Origin: Bursaphelenchus xylophilus
Taxonomy: Eukaryota > Nematoda > Chromadorea > Rhabditida > Aphelenchoididae
NCBI GenBank assembly: GCA_904066235.2
Contig: CAJFCV020000006.1
Coordinates: 8,928,001-8,992,000, forward strand
Direction: 5' to 3'
Length of the DNA stretch: 64,000 nt
A program made the position numbers and the translations under genes. Numbering within the stretch: position 1 is the stretch's first letter; the number at the start of each line of letters is the position of its first letter. The notes under the pieces are model-generated. The model made no database searches. It was not told the DNA's origin and saw only the letters and a program-made list of their open reading frames with translations. Shown in pieces: positions 1 through 13,008 of the stretch.

Positions 1-2975
1 TTTGACATTTCTGTTCCTATTTCCCCTTGAAAATTTCGATTTATGATACCTGGGCCAACTTTCATCAAACGTTCTCCACGCACTTAGAGAACTTCCCCTT
101 TTTAGAGAGTAAACGCGTAGTGATTCCAGCTCTCCTCATGTCTACGACCTATCAGTTGCAAAGCCTCTCGAGCGCCCCTATAAAGCGCAGGCCAAACCTT
201 TTCATGGTCTATATATAAACATTTTCGTGGTCCCGCAGGACCTACAGTGCTGTCACGTCAATACTATGACAAACAATGATAACATGTCTGTCATCCCTTT
301 CCACAAACCGTCTCTTACCGAAAGCCTCTCTGTCCGCCAAGAAGCCAATTATTTTTGCGTTTTTAGCATTTTTCATCAACAAATTACCTTCCTTTGTCCC
401 AAACAATGAACCCTTCACAACTCGCCCCCTTTCCCTCATTGTTCCCTGGGGTCAACAGATACGGTAGATGACAATCGACGCAGACAATTCATTAACCTTC
501 GCGGGCCCTAATCCATCGCGCGTCATCCCGCACAAAAGTTACAAGTCAACGGCGAGAAAGAAATTAATTTTTATTTTAATCCCCAACTCACTTTCACTTC
601 TTTTTGGGTTGTTGTAGATATTAGAATGAGGAGATTTGCGGGGATATCGCGGTTTGTAAGAGATATTAAAACAGATATCCACATCATACAAACAACATGA
701 AGAGGAGGAAATATTTAGCAGTTACAGTGATGACATTTGAGCGATAATCCTGGACGCGTTTTCCAAGGGACGTCGGGGTTACAGAAGACAAACAGCTTTG
801 GAGTGGGGATTCGAGGAAGGTCAGCTGACGTTAACGGATGACTCAACGAGCTGTTTTGAGGGTGGCAGGAACTAATAGTCTAGTAGGGGATTTCGGTCGG
901 GATGAAACATGCGATTTCTGAATAGAAAGCGTGGTAAAATACGTCTTCCATGTAAAACTTTACAAGAACCTATAGATTTTTAAAATACTAATACACATGA
1001 ATTTTCAGACATACTTATAACCGCCGTCATAAACAACAAGTTTATGTCTACCCTACAGGGATCATGTTACAGTAGGCTCTAATATTATTTCGTTTCCATA
1101 TGTTTTTTATTTGTCTACAATGTCTAAAATTATGACTTTTAACAAACAATATTAAACTTGACGTTGGTTGCTCCGTTGATTGTTGTTTATGAGTTTGCTA
1201 ATAAAATTTCCTTCTGACAAACACTAAACTTGAGATCAGAAAATTTTGATGATATTATTGTCCATTAGAGGCTTGGAATACAAAGCTACGTAATTGTAGA
1301 GTTTACGGAAAAAAAAATAATTTTTTAAGAGCAGCCATGATATTTTTAATCTTTTTTTACTTTTAAGACGTATCTTCTTTTCTGTATTGCCCATTAAAAC
1401 CCTTGAGTAACGAAACTTGGCCACTTGGTTCCGCAGCATTTGGCACGTCTGGCTCTTCATTTTCCATACATAATTGGTTTATATTTTTCTTTTTTTAACC
1501 CCAAATTTCACAATAGTACTAACGCGTTTATGCTTTTTCGAAAATATTTGGCTGGTCTTGGTATTCATCAATTTAGCGTGGCCTATTTAAAAATTTCTTT
1601 CAAATTCTTGTTAATTACAAACTTTTACAAGGTTCACGCGACATTTCAGAAAAGACTTTCAATTCAGAACATGGTTCACGTTTCAAATGTCGGCATTGCT
1701 AAATCAAAAAATGCTAAAAGTTAGAAATTTAAAGGTAACATGGCAATTTAATGTCTCTTGCAAAAAAATATTTTTTGACCAACGATGAAACCCTGAAGTC
1801 GTACGAATTTCATTAAGCTATGCATGTAGTTTGTTCCAACCACAAAAAACGCCTTTACTTTTAGTTTGGCAGAAAAGGCTTGGAAGAGGCAGGAGCATAA
1901 AGGTTAGAAGCTCACTCTTCAGATTTGTGTTGAATTTTGGAAATGACCAGTGACATATGTACTATTTCTTGAAACTTTTAACTCTATATTCCAGCGGTAG
2001 CCAAGGCAAATAAACAACCTTCCTTAGGATAGAGTATGCTTCTTTAGAATGAAGAGAGTCGGCCATGCAAGAGAATGTGTTCGCATATACTATGTCTTCT
2101 GCTTCTGTACGGAAGCAAACACCTAATTTTGGGTATACAAATTTCTGATCGAAACCATATTTTTTACGACAAAAAATGCAACTTTGGCCAAGTTCAGGAG
2201 AAAAGATGCCAATAGAGACTTGCGCCCCGGTCTTTTCAAAACTTGCCAAGATTCCAAAGCCCGGTCATTTTTTGGGGCAGTTTCGGACCATCCCCGACCG
2301 ATGTCTGTTGGTTTATTTCTAGAAGCAAATCTCTAGGTCTAAGTTAGGAATTAATGTTCTAAATTCGAATTGCTCTCATCGGACTCTGCTCGTCCTACGT
2401 CGCTAACTCCTTTCGTCAAAAAAAATTTGAATTCTCAAATTTAAATTTAAAAAAGATCAGACTTCTTTCACCATACATGTAGCAGTTGTAGTGGATTAGT
2501 GTAGTTATTTTTGTCCCTTTTATTTCCCAATTCAATTTAATTTAAATAACTTGACTTCTGATTGAGTGGGTTTGCAAACACTAAAACAAACAGTTCCCCT
2601 CTACGTAAGCCCTTTTGAAACAAACAATTTTTAATACAATTTTCGGGTCCGGCTCAAATTACAAGAATGCACAAATAATTTGTGGCCAAATTGTTTTGAT
2701 TCAAACCATTAAGGACGTCAAGTCAAATTAATTTCCGATAAATATAATGTCTCTGCAAAATTGCGTAGAAATTCGTCATGTAAAGTTAAGTTTTGTTTGC
2801 AACGGAAATGACCTATATCATTATAAAAGATGATAGCAAGAATTTTGAAGAGACTTTAACAAAAATATACTTAGTTGGCGATAAAAACAATTTTTTAGCG
2901 AATTTTTCAGACAAAATGCAAATTTTTTTGCTGTTTCAGAAAAAACTGATAATTTCTGCGCCTTTTGAATACCCA
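1..2975. other. gene-poor region, nothing recognised
   Basis: No reading frame here resembles a known family and no chain of exons with matching splice phases could be built. The longest open stretch (minus strand, 1962-2249, 95 codons) opens only at TTG, is not flanked by convincing splice sites and has no recognisable motif. The DNA is AT-rich with many T runs, as expected for intergenic or long intronic DNA. It could be upstream or intronic sequence of a gene outside the window. Confidence 0.5.
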
Positions 2976-3142
2976 CGCTTGCGGGCAACCACTTTTCGGG
3001 CAGCTAGAAGAACCACGGAGATTCTGCCGGCTGTTTTGAAATTAGCCATGCAAAGTTTCCATCATACTACGTAGCTTACGGGGGAAAATCGTAATTCTAA
3101 TCGAAGAATGCCGGCTGCCCGAAAAGGGGTTGCCCGCAAGTG
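2976..3142. mobile_element. short inverted-repeat element (MITE-like)
   Basis: Two arms of about 28 bp face each other: 2976-3004 contains CTTGCGGGCAACC followed by CTTTTCGGGCAGC, and 3114-3142 is its reverse complement with a few mismatches. About 110 bp of unique DNA lies between them. There is no coding capacity. This is the structure of a non-autonomous DNA transposon. The outer boundary and target-site duplication are not clear, so the superfamily is not assigned. Confidence 0.6.
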
Positions 3143-3853
3143 TCGCGAAGAAATCTAAAATATGGCCGACTCTCCCCACTTCTCTCACTCTCTTGCAAAG
3201 ATTAATATCTCGGCCGCTGAAAAATGGGAGATAAAACTTCCAGAAAATTTATCATTTGTCCATCACACATATACGATTTAAAACGTAACGACATGCCGAA
3301 GAAATGCACAGGTGTTGGGATTTAGAACCATCTATTGCTTCTGATATAATGCAGTCTACAGTATGCTATCTTCAGAGTTTAACACTCTTCAAAATTCAAA
3401 TCCAATAGTTCCGAGAAACCTTAACTCGAAAATTGGGCCTACTACACAAAGCCATCCTTTTAAAAATCCAAATCCAACGAAAGTATTAATATTATCCATC
3501 TTTATTTTATTATTCAATAACAAATTTAAATACAAAGTACATTTGATTTTGATTTTAACAACGATTAAAGACTGAGGTTGTGAGGCGTTCAAAAGACATC
3601 TTCAAAAAATTCGAGATCAAGAGACATACATAAAGTATAAGATTCCATAGTTATATAAACATGGCGTACCTCGTGAAGGTAACGACTCGAAAGTCGTCGT
3701 AAAGCAAGAGTTTGTATCTTTATCAAATTTATGCGTTATTTTGAATACGATAAATAATTACAAAAACTATCAAAAATTTGCATAAATTTCAAAATAAAGT
3801 CCAATAAATAAAATTCTCCTAATCGTAAGGCAGTTGCTACATTACACTACTCT
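3143..3853. other. intergenic, nothing recognised
   Basis: AT-rich sequence between the inverted-repeat element and the 3' end of the small secreted-protein gene. I see no exon, RNA gene or repeat that I can support. Confidence 0.5.
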
Positions 3854-4216
3854 TCAGTTCAGCGTAAACGAGGGAATGTTGAAGATGTCCGTTGGGAACA
3901 GCACTTTCCTCATGGCCGAGCTGAAGCCCGCCGAATGGAAGGGCATGTTAATCACCTGCGGGCCTTGATTCCTCACCCTCCTCGTCTTCTTAATGAATTC
4001 CATGGTGCCGCGGCTGATTTCGTTGAAGTTCCGGGGCATCTGAGCTTGTTGCCTTGTGGGGTCGAGTTGGTCGTTTTTGGGGATTAGAATGGGCTGGGAG
4101 TGTCGTCGGAGTTTGTGGCCATCAATCGAATAGGCCATGAGGCTGAGGAGTTGTGAGAAACAGAGAAGAGCGATCAGGGATTTGGTCAAGTCGAAGGGAA
4201 GGACTGAGTTTGACAT
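3854..4216 (-). CDS. small secreted basic protein, peptide-precursor-like
   Basis: A 120-codon frame starts at ATG 4214-4216 and ends at TGA 3854-3856. A splice acceptor (TTTTCAG) lies about 12 bases before this ATG, so a 5' UTR exon or trans-splicing is likely; that supports this start over longer non-ATG extensions. The first 30 residues have a hydrophobic core (SLIALLCFSQLLSLMAYS) typical of a signal peptide. The rest is about 90 residues, without cysteines and without a second membrane segment. It contains possible basic processing sites: KLRR soon after the signal peptide, and KKTRRVR in the middle. No known domain is recognised. It may be a neuropeptide-like precursor or another small secreted protein; the function is open. 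It stands alone, with thousands of bases of non-coding DNA on both sides. Confidence 0.55.
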   Translation of the reverse strand: MSNSVLPFDLTKSLIALLCFSQLLSLMAYSIDGHKLRRHSQPILIPKNDQLDPTRQQAQMPRNFNEISRGTMEFIKKTRRVRNQGPQVINMPFHSAGFSSAMRKVLFPTDIFNIPSFTLN

Positions 4217-7200
4217 CTTTTGAATATTCTGAAAATTATGCAAATTAAAATTTGAAAATCGAACGTAATTTTTAAACATAATTTTTTGCGGAAAAATAGG
4301 CCCGTTAAAAACAAAAAAAATTAAATTCATTTGAATATGCAAATTTCAAAAACAAAAATTTGCATAATCGAAATCTAAAAATTTGAAAAAATAATTTTTA
4401 ATTTCTCCAAATATCCGCATAAAATCTACAGTAACCCTCCAGCTCTTCTATGCACTCAACCGAACGACATAAACATAATTACTATGAACGCGGCCATTCA
4501 AAGTAGCAGAAACCGCCTTTCTGTCTAGCCGAGCCCGGAATCCGGCCATTGAAATTCAAAAACTGTACCCCCATCCGTCACCTTTTATACCCCTCCCTTC
4601 CTTTTCCCGCTGTAATAACTTTTTCGGTGGGGTTTAGACCCCAGGCTCCGCCCCTTTTCTCCTTTTTCGGCCAAATGCGAAAACAATTCCCGAAAAGTGA
4701 GAGGGAGATTACCTTCAGCATATGGAATCATCACCATTTCTTTCGCGGTAATTTCATTAATCCATTAGGTCAGCCGTGGGATTCGACGGATTCGGTGGAT
4801 CCGCGAAACATGGCCTTCAGACGCTGGGTATTATAATGTTTACCGCGTGATGTTCGATGATTCTTTGGGATCTTTGGGCGTTTAAATTTAGAGAAAAGTA
4901 AAGGTCGCCTCGAGGAGAAATTTGAATACGGAAATGTAATGGGGAAAAAAGATTTGGGGGATTTAATAAAATGGAAGAGATAAAAATTGCCAACGAAGCC
5001 GTCGGAGATTCAACGGTATGTTCGTCGTACTAGAGTTTCTTCAAATTTTATGCAGATGCTCTGTGTATACGCTTCAGCAATTTTTAAAAGTTACAGATAG
5101 CATTTAGCAGGTAAAGCCGAGAATTCAATGAGTTTTGCAAGTGATAGACTATAGAGAATAATGAGAGATGGCAAGAGACTAAAAACTTTTTTGTAAAAAA
5201 AAAAAAAAACCTTTTGAACCTTGCTTAGAAAATAGAGAAGTGATCAAAGTGTGATGCTCGGATTTTAATGCAAATTACCCACATTTAGATGATTTTTTCT
5301 CACATACATATTTGAGATCCCAACATGCAGTTTTAGCTGGCCAACTTTTTAAGAGTTTTTTGCATGAAAAATTTCAGTCTGATTCTTGCCAATAGGGCAA
5401 CGTTTCTACAAAAAATCAACGTTTTCCGAGCAAAATTCGCAGAGCTATGGCCAATAGGCGTTTTCCTCTCTGACCGTTCTCCACAATTCCCCTACTCACT
5501 TGGAAAATTTTCGAATATTACGGGTGTCCGGTAATAGCATGCCCTTTGTTTTTCACAATAAGAAATATGTATGAGATTGAGTAAAACAATGACTGGTAAT
5601 CATTCCAAACAATTCATTGTAAACATATCTATGAAAATCTGACAATGAATGGACAACTCAATTTGTCATCTTGAATAGAAGAATGATTTACAAGTGCATA
5701 CCAAGGAAACGTATAATATGTATACTATAAATTTGTCATCGGAAATTAATTCCATTGTCCTGAAAATGTTGCTGTACCGGAAAGGCAATGATTTTCGATT
5801 CAGGTCAAATTTAAAATGCTGAATTTTGAACTTGTCTACAGCACTCTTAAACATCGCTTTTCTTACAGACAAATTCACGGAATAATTGGAAGGTGTAAAT
5901 ACTAAAACATAAGGGCTACAGTCTTCCATAGATTAGAAAAAATCCCGGTAATTGCTTCAAGTTCTCCTTGAAGCATGGTAAATTTACCGACTTATGTTTG
6001 TCACAACAAAAAAAAGCCATGCTCAAACTGTTGGGCTTGAGACGCATGTATATCAAGTATATTGATATGTACTGTATTTAATTGTAAAGTAAGATAAACT
6101 GTGTTTGTCTTCCATGTTCTGTACCAAAAGTAATTTCATCACGTTATGCCAAAGAATAACGGATTTGCAGATTCAAGAATTAGCCTTTAAAAAGTCATAA
6201 AAAGGCATAAAACACCCCACCGCACCCACGTATCGTGCCTTCTTTACGCAAAGCTCTATAAACCCAAGTTTAATTTGATGACGCCAGGTCCTAAAATTAC
6301 CGAACCCATCAAGGAGTCATTCCAAAATAAGCCATTACTTCCTCAGATTGCGAGAAAAGATTGTTTAATTACAGGCCCCAAAAAGGAATTGAGTCATGCA
6401 TGAGTAATGGATTGCAGTCTACAGTAGTCGCTTGAGACATGTGAAGAATTTATCTTCCAAAAAGAAAGGAGACGGATTCTCTGCGTCAATAATCCGCATT
6501 CATTGATAATCGACCGTAAACATCTACAAATTGAAGGGCTCTAATCCACATTGCGGCCTAATCTACTCGGTTAATTTGTAATTACTATCTATCAGACGGG
6601 AGAAAGCATTGATCTGATGAATTAGTTCAATTTGAAGATGGACTTACAATTAACAGGATTTGTTGCTTTACCAGTTGATAAAAAAGAGCTGTGGGTGGGG
6701 GTTCAGCGGGATGCTTAATTAACCCTGGGAATGACAAATTTTTGGGATGAGAATATATCATTTGAAAAATGAACAATGATATATTCATATACATATATTT
6801 GCAAAGTAAGACTGTCTCTCTGATCGCTCTCTGAGTTTGGCGTACTCTTTGGGAGAAAACTAACGATAAGCTAAGCAAGAGCTAAAATTTTCAAAATCTA
6901 CTTACTACATATTCTATGTATAATATTTATTTGTAAACTCTGCAGAAAGCCTCTCTTTTGTGATGATTTCAAAACCGGCTGTTCTCTTTGCGAGCTGCGC
7001 CCTTTCATCAGCAAATGTAACTGAATATCCAGACTGAGTCTGCACATTGCAAGCAACGAGCTCTCAGAATTACAACGTGGCCCAGAAAAGCTAGACAAAA
7101 AAAATTCAAGCAGAGCGTCGGGTTTCGAGAAATGTTTTTGAAATTGGATTATGATGATACGTCCGCTCAAGATACATTCAAATTTTCGTGTGCTTGTGAC

Positions 7201-10200
7201 ATTTCCGGCCGTTCCAGTGCCTATAACACTTGATGTCAAGGCGGTGTCTGGTATCATCTCTGTTTTTACATCTCACCGCCTGCTTTTGTGCTTTCAGTAA
7301 CACGGGACACCCGAAAACACTCGGGTTACCCAGTAGAATACCTAAGTAACTCTGGAAAATTACAAACGGGGATCTTTGGGTGAGTTGGAATTTTAATATT
7401 TAAATTTATTCTCGACCCACCCAAAGGGCTTTCAGAACGGATACGAAATATTCAGAAAGAAGCCCGGATAAACGTTCGGATATACGATATGTTTGGTGAA
7501 AACACGGAGTAATTCTTTATTACATACGCATGTTTTGGGATGTCATTTGGAATTGCTAATGCAATTCCCGTGGTTCTATTATTAGCAGAAGGCGAAAGGT
7601 CCACGATTATGAACTCAGAGATATCATCATCTGATAGAGAAGATTATAAGGGCAGAAGAGACAAAAATAAAAGTTTTTATCATCGACCGAATATTCCAGT
7701 TGTAACGCAAAGGTTTTGACGAAGATTTTACAAATCAGAAGTTTATAAGAACATCTATTATAAATTAGGAGATGGCTATTTATTCGATCATCATTTTCAT
7801 AAAATCTAATTTACGCATCTCCAAGCACCTCATTCTATCAGAGCTTTCGCGGAAGTGAAATTTTTTCACTGCAACGGCGCAATTGTCGCTGCGACATTAT
7901 GCTCATTGTTCTTCGATTTTTTCGCCATCATGCCACATCATGTGGCACAAACTATCTTGTGTAAACTTTTCTTTGCAAACTTTTCCCAAGCAGGGTAAAC
8001 TGAAGCCAGAAACAATATCTGACGCCCGCTAGGTCCGAAATACTTGCCTACGCTTTTTTAGGAATTTCTCGAAAAAGCAAACAAATTTAGAACGACGAAA
8101 GCGAATTACAGGAAATTTGATTAAAAGGACAAAAGCTTCCAGAAACGTTTAAACCGGAGGTGGTGGGAAGACGTGTCAACGGTTTGATTATCGATGCCTA
8201 TTGCCTACATGTGAACCGGATACGAATTAACTCACGTCCGGAGAGTTGACGCCTGCAAAGGTCTTCTGGAATGGACACGTAACTTACAATTTGCTAAATA
8301 TTCGATGATTTGCAAAATAAGTAACATAGAGAGGAATGAAAGAATACAGGGAGAGAAAGATAATTGGCAGTGCGAATTATCCAATTTGACACAATATTTA
8401 AGAAGGAGAGCTCTCAAAGTGAGGCATACAGTATTCGATGAAAGTTAAAGCCCCATGTTATTGATTATTTTCCCCAAAAAGGAGTTGTTTTCGTGTTGAA
8501 ACGCACGTTCTTAGGATTTGCCGCAGAAATAAATACCCTCGAAAAAACATTTTTCCATTGAAAAAATTGTTTTTTTTTGTCCTAGAGCGAAACAAATCAT
8601 TATTTTTCTTTTATTTTGCACTGCCATGATGATGAGACTTATCCGTTACCTCTTTTCATTTATCAAGATGTTTTTTCTCGCTTCAAAACTCCCTTTCGTG
8701 TTGAAAATTCAAGTCTTTCAGCGAAATGAATCGTTGTGACAAACCGAAAACACTAATAAACACAAACAGTGTTGTCCCAAACGTACAACATGATCTGTGG
8801 ATGCATCTGCTTACAAATCCACAGTCTTCTCCTCTACATTTATGAAATTAAAATTGTAAAAAATGTGTGATCAGCGCATTCTTTGGCGTCTAATCTTTTC
8901 AGATTTAGGTGCCGCTCCTTCGATAACACTGTAATTTCAATATGATAATATTTTGATACTAAACCCACGTTGACGTCAATAAAAACATGATAAAAAAGTG
9001 CCGGAATGTCGTTTTCACAATTTACGGCTATCTTCTGGATCTTTGAATGTAAATTTTCAACATCATCGTAAAACAAATGCCCAAGTACTGTATTTTACAG
9101 GCTATAACGCAATGGCCATGAGAAGAATAAAGGTTCAGCGTCTGAGAAGAAGATTAGTGGAGGGCACGGCGGCATATCTTCGGTGCATTACAACATAGAG
9201 ACGAATTATGATACGGGAACAAAGTGTGAACAAACGTCAAACAATAAAATTTATGAGAGTTCAGTTTGCCGAGTTTAGATATTTTACGGTTGCCGGAAGT
9301 TTTTACGGGGCTTAAACAAAGTCTGGACTTTTGAACGGTGCCCTCAATATTTGGCAAAAACATGGAGGTGTCTCGCGAATTTTGACATAAAAAGTTTTAC
9401 ACATATGCTATTAATTGAACGGGAAAAGAAGAAATTTGTTCACTTGATACTGGCAAAAGCTTAAAGTGTGTTATCCGCGTCTTGGATACTCTTTCGGCGG
9501 AAAAAACTTGAATGCATAGCTCGACTGTCTCTGCAAAGCGAGAGTTTGAATTTTCAGGCATTAATATGTGGCCTATGCCAAGTGCGTACACGTTCTTTGC
9601 AGAATAAATCGTAATTAATAAAAATGATACCACGTTTTTATTTTGATGTTTTAATTCAGAGAAGCGTTTCTCCGTGAACTTTGTACCAAACCTCGACTTG
9701 TATGCTGAAGATTGATATCTACAGTTACTACTTTTCAAAGAAAAAATACTACGTTTCTGTAATTCACACAATCTCCCAACCTAAAGACCTCGACAGTTTC
9801 AGAAAAACGTGAACTAAAAGCCTTCATAAAATCTTTAAAAAACACCCTTCTGATTTCAAGGCTAGTTTCAGCTAAATCCTTTAGAGGCTCCTTCCAAAGA
9901 CTACAGTATCTTTCCACCAGCTTCTCTCGCTAATACCCATGTTTTCGCCGTTTCTCAAGCTCGTGCGCAATGGCCTTTGACATGATAATTCCTTATAGTT
10001 ACTGATCCGCCAAATCCCCAACCTAATCCAAAGTTGGGAAAAGACTGGCGAAAATACAGCCATGTTTCGTATTTCTACTATCCTAATCCGACAAAGTCCC
10101 GATGCTTAATTCGCCATGACATTCGAACATCCTTGACTATTTGTTTACAGAATCCTTGGAAACGCGAGCGAAGATGTGGGAAATTAAACGAAATACTGCT

Positions 10201-13008
10201 GTTGTTCCGAAATTAATCAGATTTAGAAGAGGCTTTGAGAAATGGCGTCAAAAAAATTAAAGTTCGATTTGAAATGGCGAATCTGTTGTCTGGATGAGGT
10301 TTTGTTCGTGGAATGCACTTGGATTAGGACGGATCGCTGGTAATAAAAGAGATCACCACGTGGGGGATGGTAGATTGGTTGCGACGGAAGCCATGGAATC
10401 GAAGATAAGTTTCAACAGATGACAGAAATGGTGGCAAACAGATCAGGCCAAACTTATCGACATAGAGGGAAGTTGTGATTTCAGGTACTGTGATTTCATT
10501 AGAAGCTGGAAGATTTATAAAAAAGGACGAAGCGTGGCTTTAATACGTCCTCCAAAGTTTCAGAGATACGTATATTTAGCAAATGCGTTGTCTTCCTTAC
10601 CTCATTTTAATTACATTCCAAAATTTTTAGTTTTCGGTTTGCAGAGGGAGCCAAAGATTGGGGATTTTTTTGAGAGAGTGCGAGAAACACTGAGCATTGT
10701 CAAAGAGAAAAACTTTTTTGTACTTGTCACAATTTCGCTCAAACAATTTCAAACTGTCCTATTCCTTCCCGAGACAGGTTTAAAATTGGGGTCCCTCTGT
10801 TTGATCCTCAAAACAAAGATGATAATCAATCGATATGGGCATGAAAATCAAAACACTAGGACAGAAAAACATGGAGAGTTTAATGCTAAAAAATTACTTC
10901 GCTACACATAAACATTTTCGCGGCAGGACCCATGAGAGAGTTGCATTTTTTTATTTGCCATCCTGTAAATACACATTTTCTATCGAGAAGCTGCCTACAT
11001 ATTATAGTAAAATCTCGATGGTTCAGTGAATGCGCCTTACGTTAGAAAAGAACCGCATTAAACGCATGCCCTTAATTCCTGCTACAAGGCATGTTTGGTA
11101 TTTCCTCCCCAGTCAAATAAATGCCTATAAACATAATAATATAATCGGATTAGTGTTCAAAAGTTGTGGGGGATCCTCTGCCCTCCACGTCATCTGCAGC
11201 AATCACATTTATCATTTATTTTCCAGTTGTTCCATTCTTTTATTCATGCTAACTCGTGCCCGATTATCTTATTTGTGCTGGCATTGAAATGGAATGTAAA
11301 AATATCCGAGTTCGTCGGATGGATCGTACGTTCGAGATACGACAATGCGTGTCTAACAAAAGACAAAAATTTTGGAAAAGCAAAACAGTTGGAATCACAA
11401 ATCAGATGGGCGTAGGAGTGAATACAATATGGCTGGAAAGGATGGAAATGTGTGCGTGACTTAGTACAGTAGATTATTGAAATATATGTTATGGATGTAA
11501 AAAGTATATTAGGGATGTAAAAAGAATTGTTAATATTGTTATGGATGTAAAAAGTCCATAATTGGAGTGTATTGTGGATGTAGAAAGCGGGACAAAGCCT
11601 ATCTATACAAGATTATAGGCTTATTTCTCGTCGTAAATGATGTGGGTGAGGGGCAAATTAAAGATTTCAAAAAACATTGATTTAGGCGTTGTGAAGGCCG
11701 CTGGTGGTGTAGCTACATGCCTGTGTCATGCCATGTAAGAGCTATTGCTGATTCTGACAGCGATTTCGTATTTCACATGAAAAATTCCAAGTTGTTCAAT
11801 TGACGTTTATTTAATGCCATTGCAGACAATCTGTATCAAACAACGGACACCGAGACAACCAACGTGAAATATTCAAGGTAATGGCAGACAACTACCAATT
11901 CACCCAATGGAACTTCTGAAAGATTCTTCAGAACCCCATTTGTTTCCACTCTAATGTTTGCAGAACATTTAACAGTTTTCAACTTTTCAAAAAATCAGGT
12001 ATGCGGGGTTTTCGAAGAATATATACATACTTTAATGCAACCTTTCGTAAATTTTTCATCTGCAAATCTTTGGCTCACCTTGTCCAGCAGAATTTGTTTT
12101 GATTCGAGAAACATCAAGGTTTCAGGTGAAAAAAACTTGTTAGAAAATTACATCTAATATGATGTTTATATAGTGTAAAGTTCTCAGACCGAAAAATCTT
12201 GAAGGATGTTTGCTTTTGGCCAAGCTTTAAGGTCAAGGCTTAGCCCAAAGTACCTTGTTTGTCGGATGTTTTTATCTCGTCTTCTGGATGCCCTTTGGCC
12301 AAGATTATGTTGCGATCCCTATAAGGATACGGCCAGACAGCCAGTGTAGCTCCAAGACGATTAAAGCTTGAACTACACCTACTACATCCGATTTTAAGGA
12401 AACTAAGCGCTTCACGCCGGACCCTTACCAGACAGTAAATATGGCAGCTAATCAAACATCGAAAAAAGAAATCTTCCCGTTCCCCGATGCTTGTTAGGTT
12501 AGAATAATGCCGTAAATTTGTTGCTTTCCACGCTACATAAACCTCCTTCTTTTAAACCATGATTTGAGGGGCACATGCCCTCGCAAGGCCTGCAATACAA
12601 GTCGGGCTTTGAAGATCTGTTTGGAAGCAACGTTTACTCAAACTGTCTTTTAAGCATAGGTCTACAAACGACTCTTCCATTAGTAAAATATACAGTGATG
12701 ACTTCAATAAGAACAAACCCAAAGATTTCTAATTACTAACTTCCGCATGTTTTCGTATCGAAACTGTACTCTAATTTGTTATGACAACGGACATGTCTAC
12801 ATATAATTATGTACGTCTCTTTACAAGATATTCTGAATTCAAGCCACAAGTCTGCTTGAAGGAGCGTTGCGACTGCTTTAACGTTATATTTTTTCGAAAC
12901 CCGGAATTCGCACGGTCTAAGTGACACCTGAAAACCTTTTACGCCTCTGTTTTATACAGAATTCGTTATAATTTCACCATAATTTGTACTGCTTTTCCAT
13001 AGCCTAGG
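4217..13008. other. 8.8 kb gene desert
   Basis: No supported gene was found on either strand. Several frames of 60-125 codons exist, for example 6898-7257 on the minus strand with a genuine ATG, but none shows a domain, a signal peptide or compatible splice neighbours. The tract has poly-A and poly-T runs, the tandem repeat listed separately at 11488-11587, and a small perfect palindrome around 7931-7947 (TGCCACAT C ATGTGGCA). It may contain regulatory DNA, unrecognised non-coding RNA or diverged pseudogenes. Confidence 0.45.
11488..11587. repeat. imperfect tandem repeat, ATGGATGTAAAAAGT core
   Basis: Four spaced copies of a GGATGTAAAAAG-type core follow each other, beginning near 11488, 11512, 11538 and 11573. 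The first and third copies share GTTATGGATGTAAAAAGT exactly. Spacing varies from about 24 to 36 bases and the last copy is degenerate (GGATGTAGAAAG). This is a small minisatellite in non-coding DNA, with no evidence of function. Confidence 0.7.

Noticed and set aside
1962..2249. 95-codon minus-strand frame
   Set aside because: It opens only at TTG, and lacks splice partners and motifs.
6898..7257. 119-codon minus-strand frame with a true ATG
   Set aside because: No domain, signal peptide or similarity; composition looks like chance open DNA in a gene desert.
10534..11459. Overlapping plus-strand frames of 64-125 codons
   Set aside because: Starts are mostly non-ATG, the frames overlap each other, and no protein features are visible.
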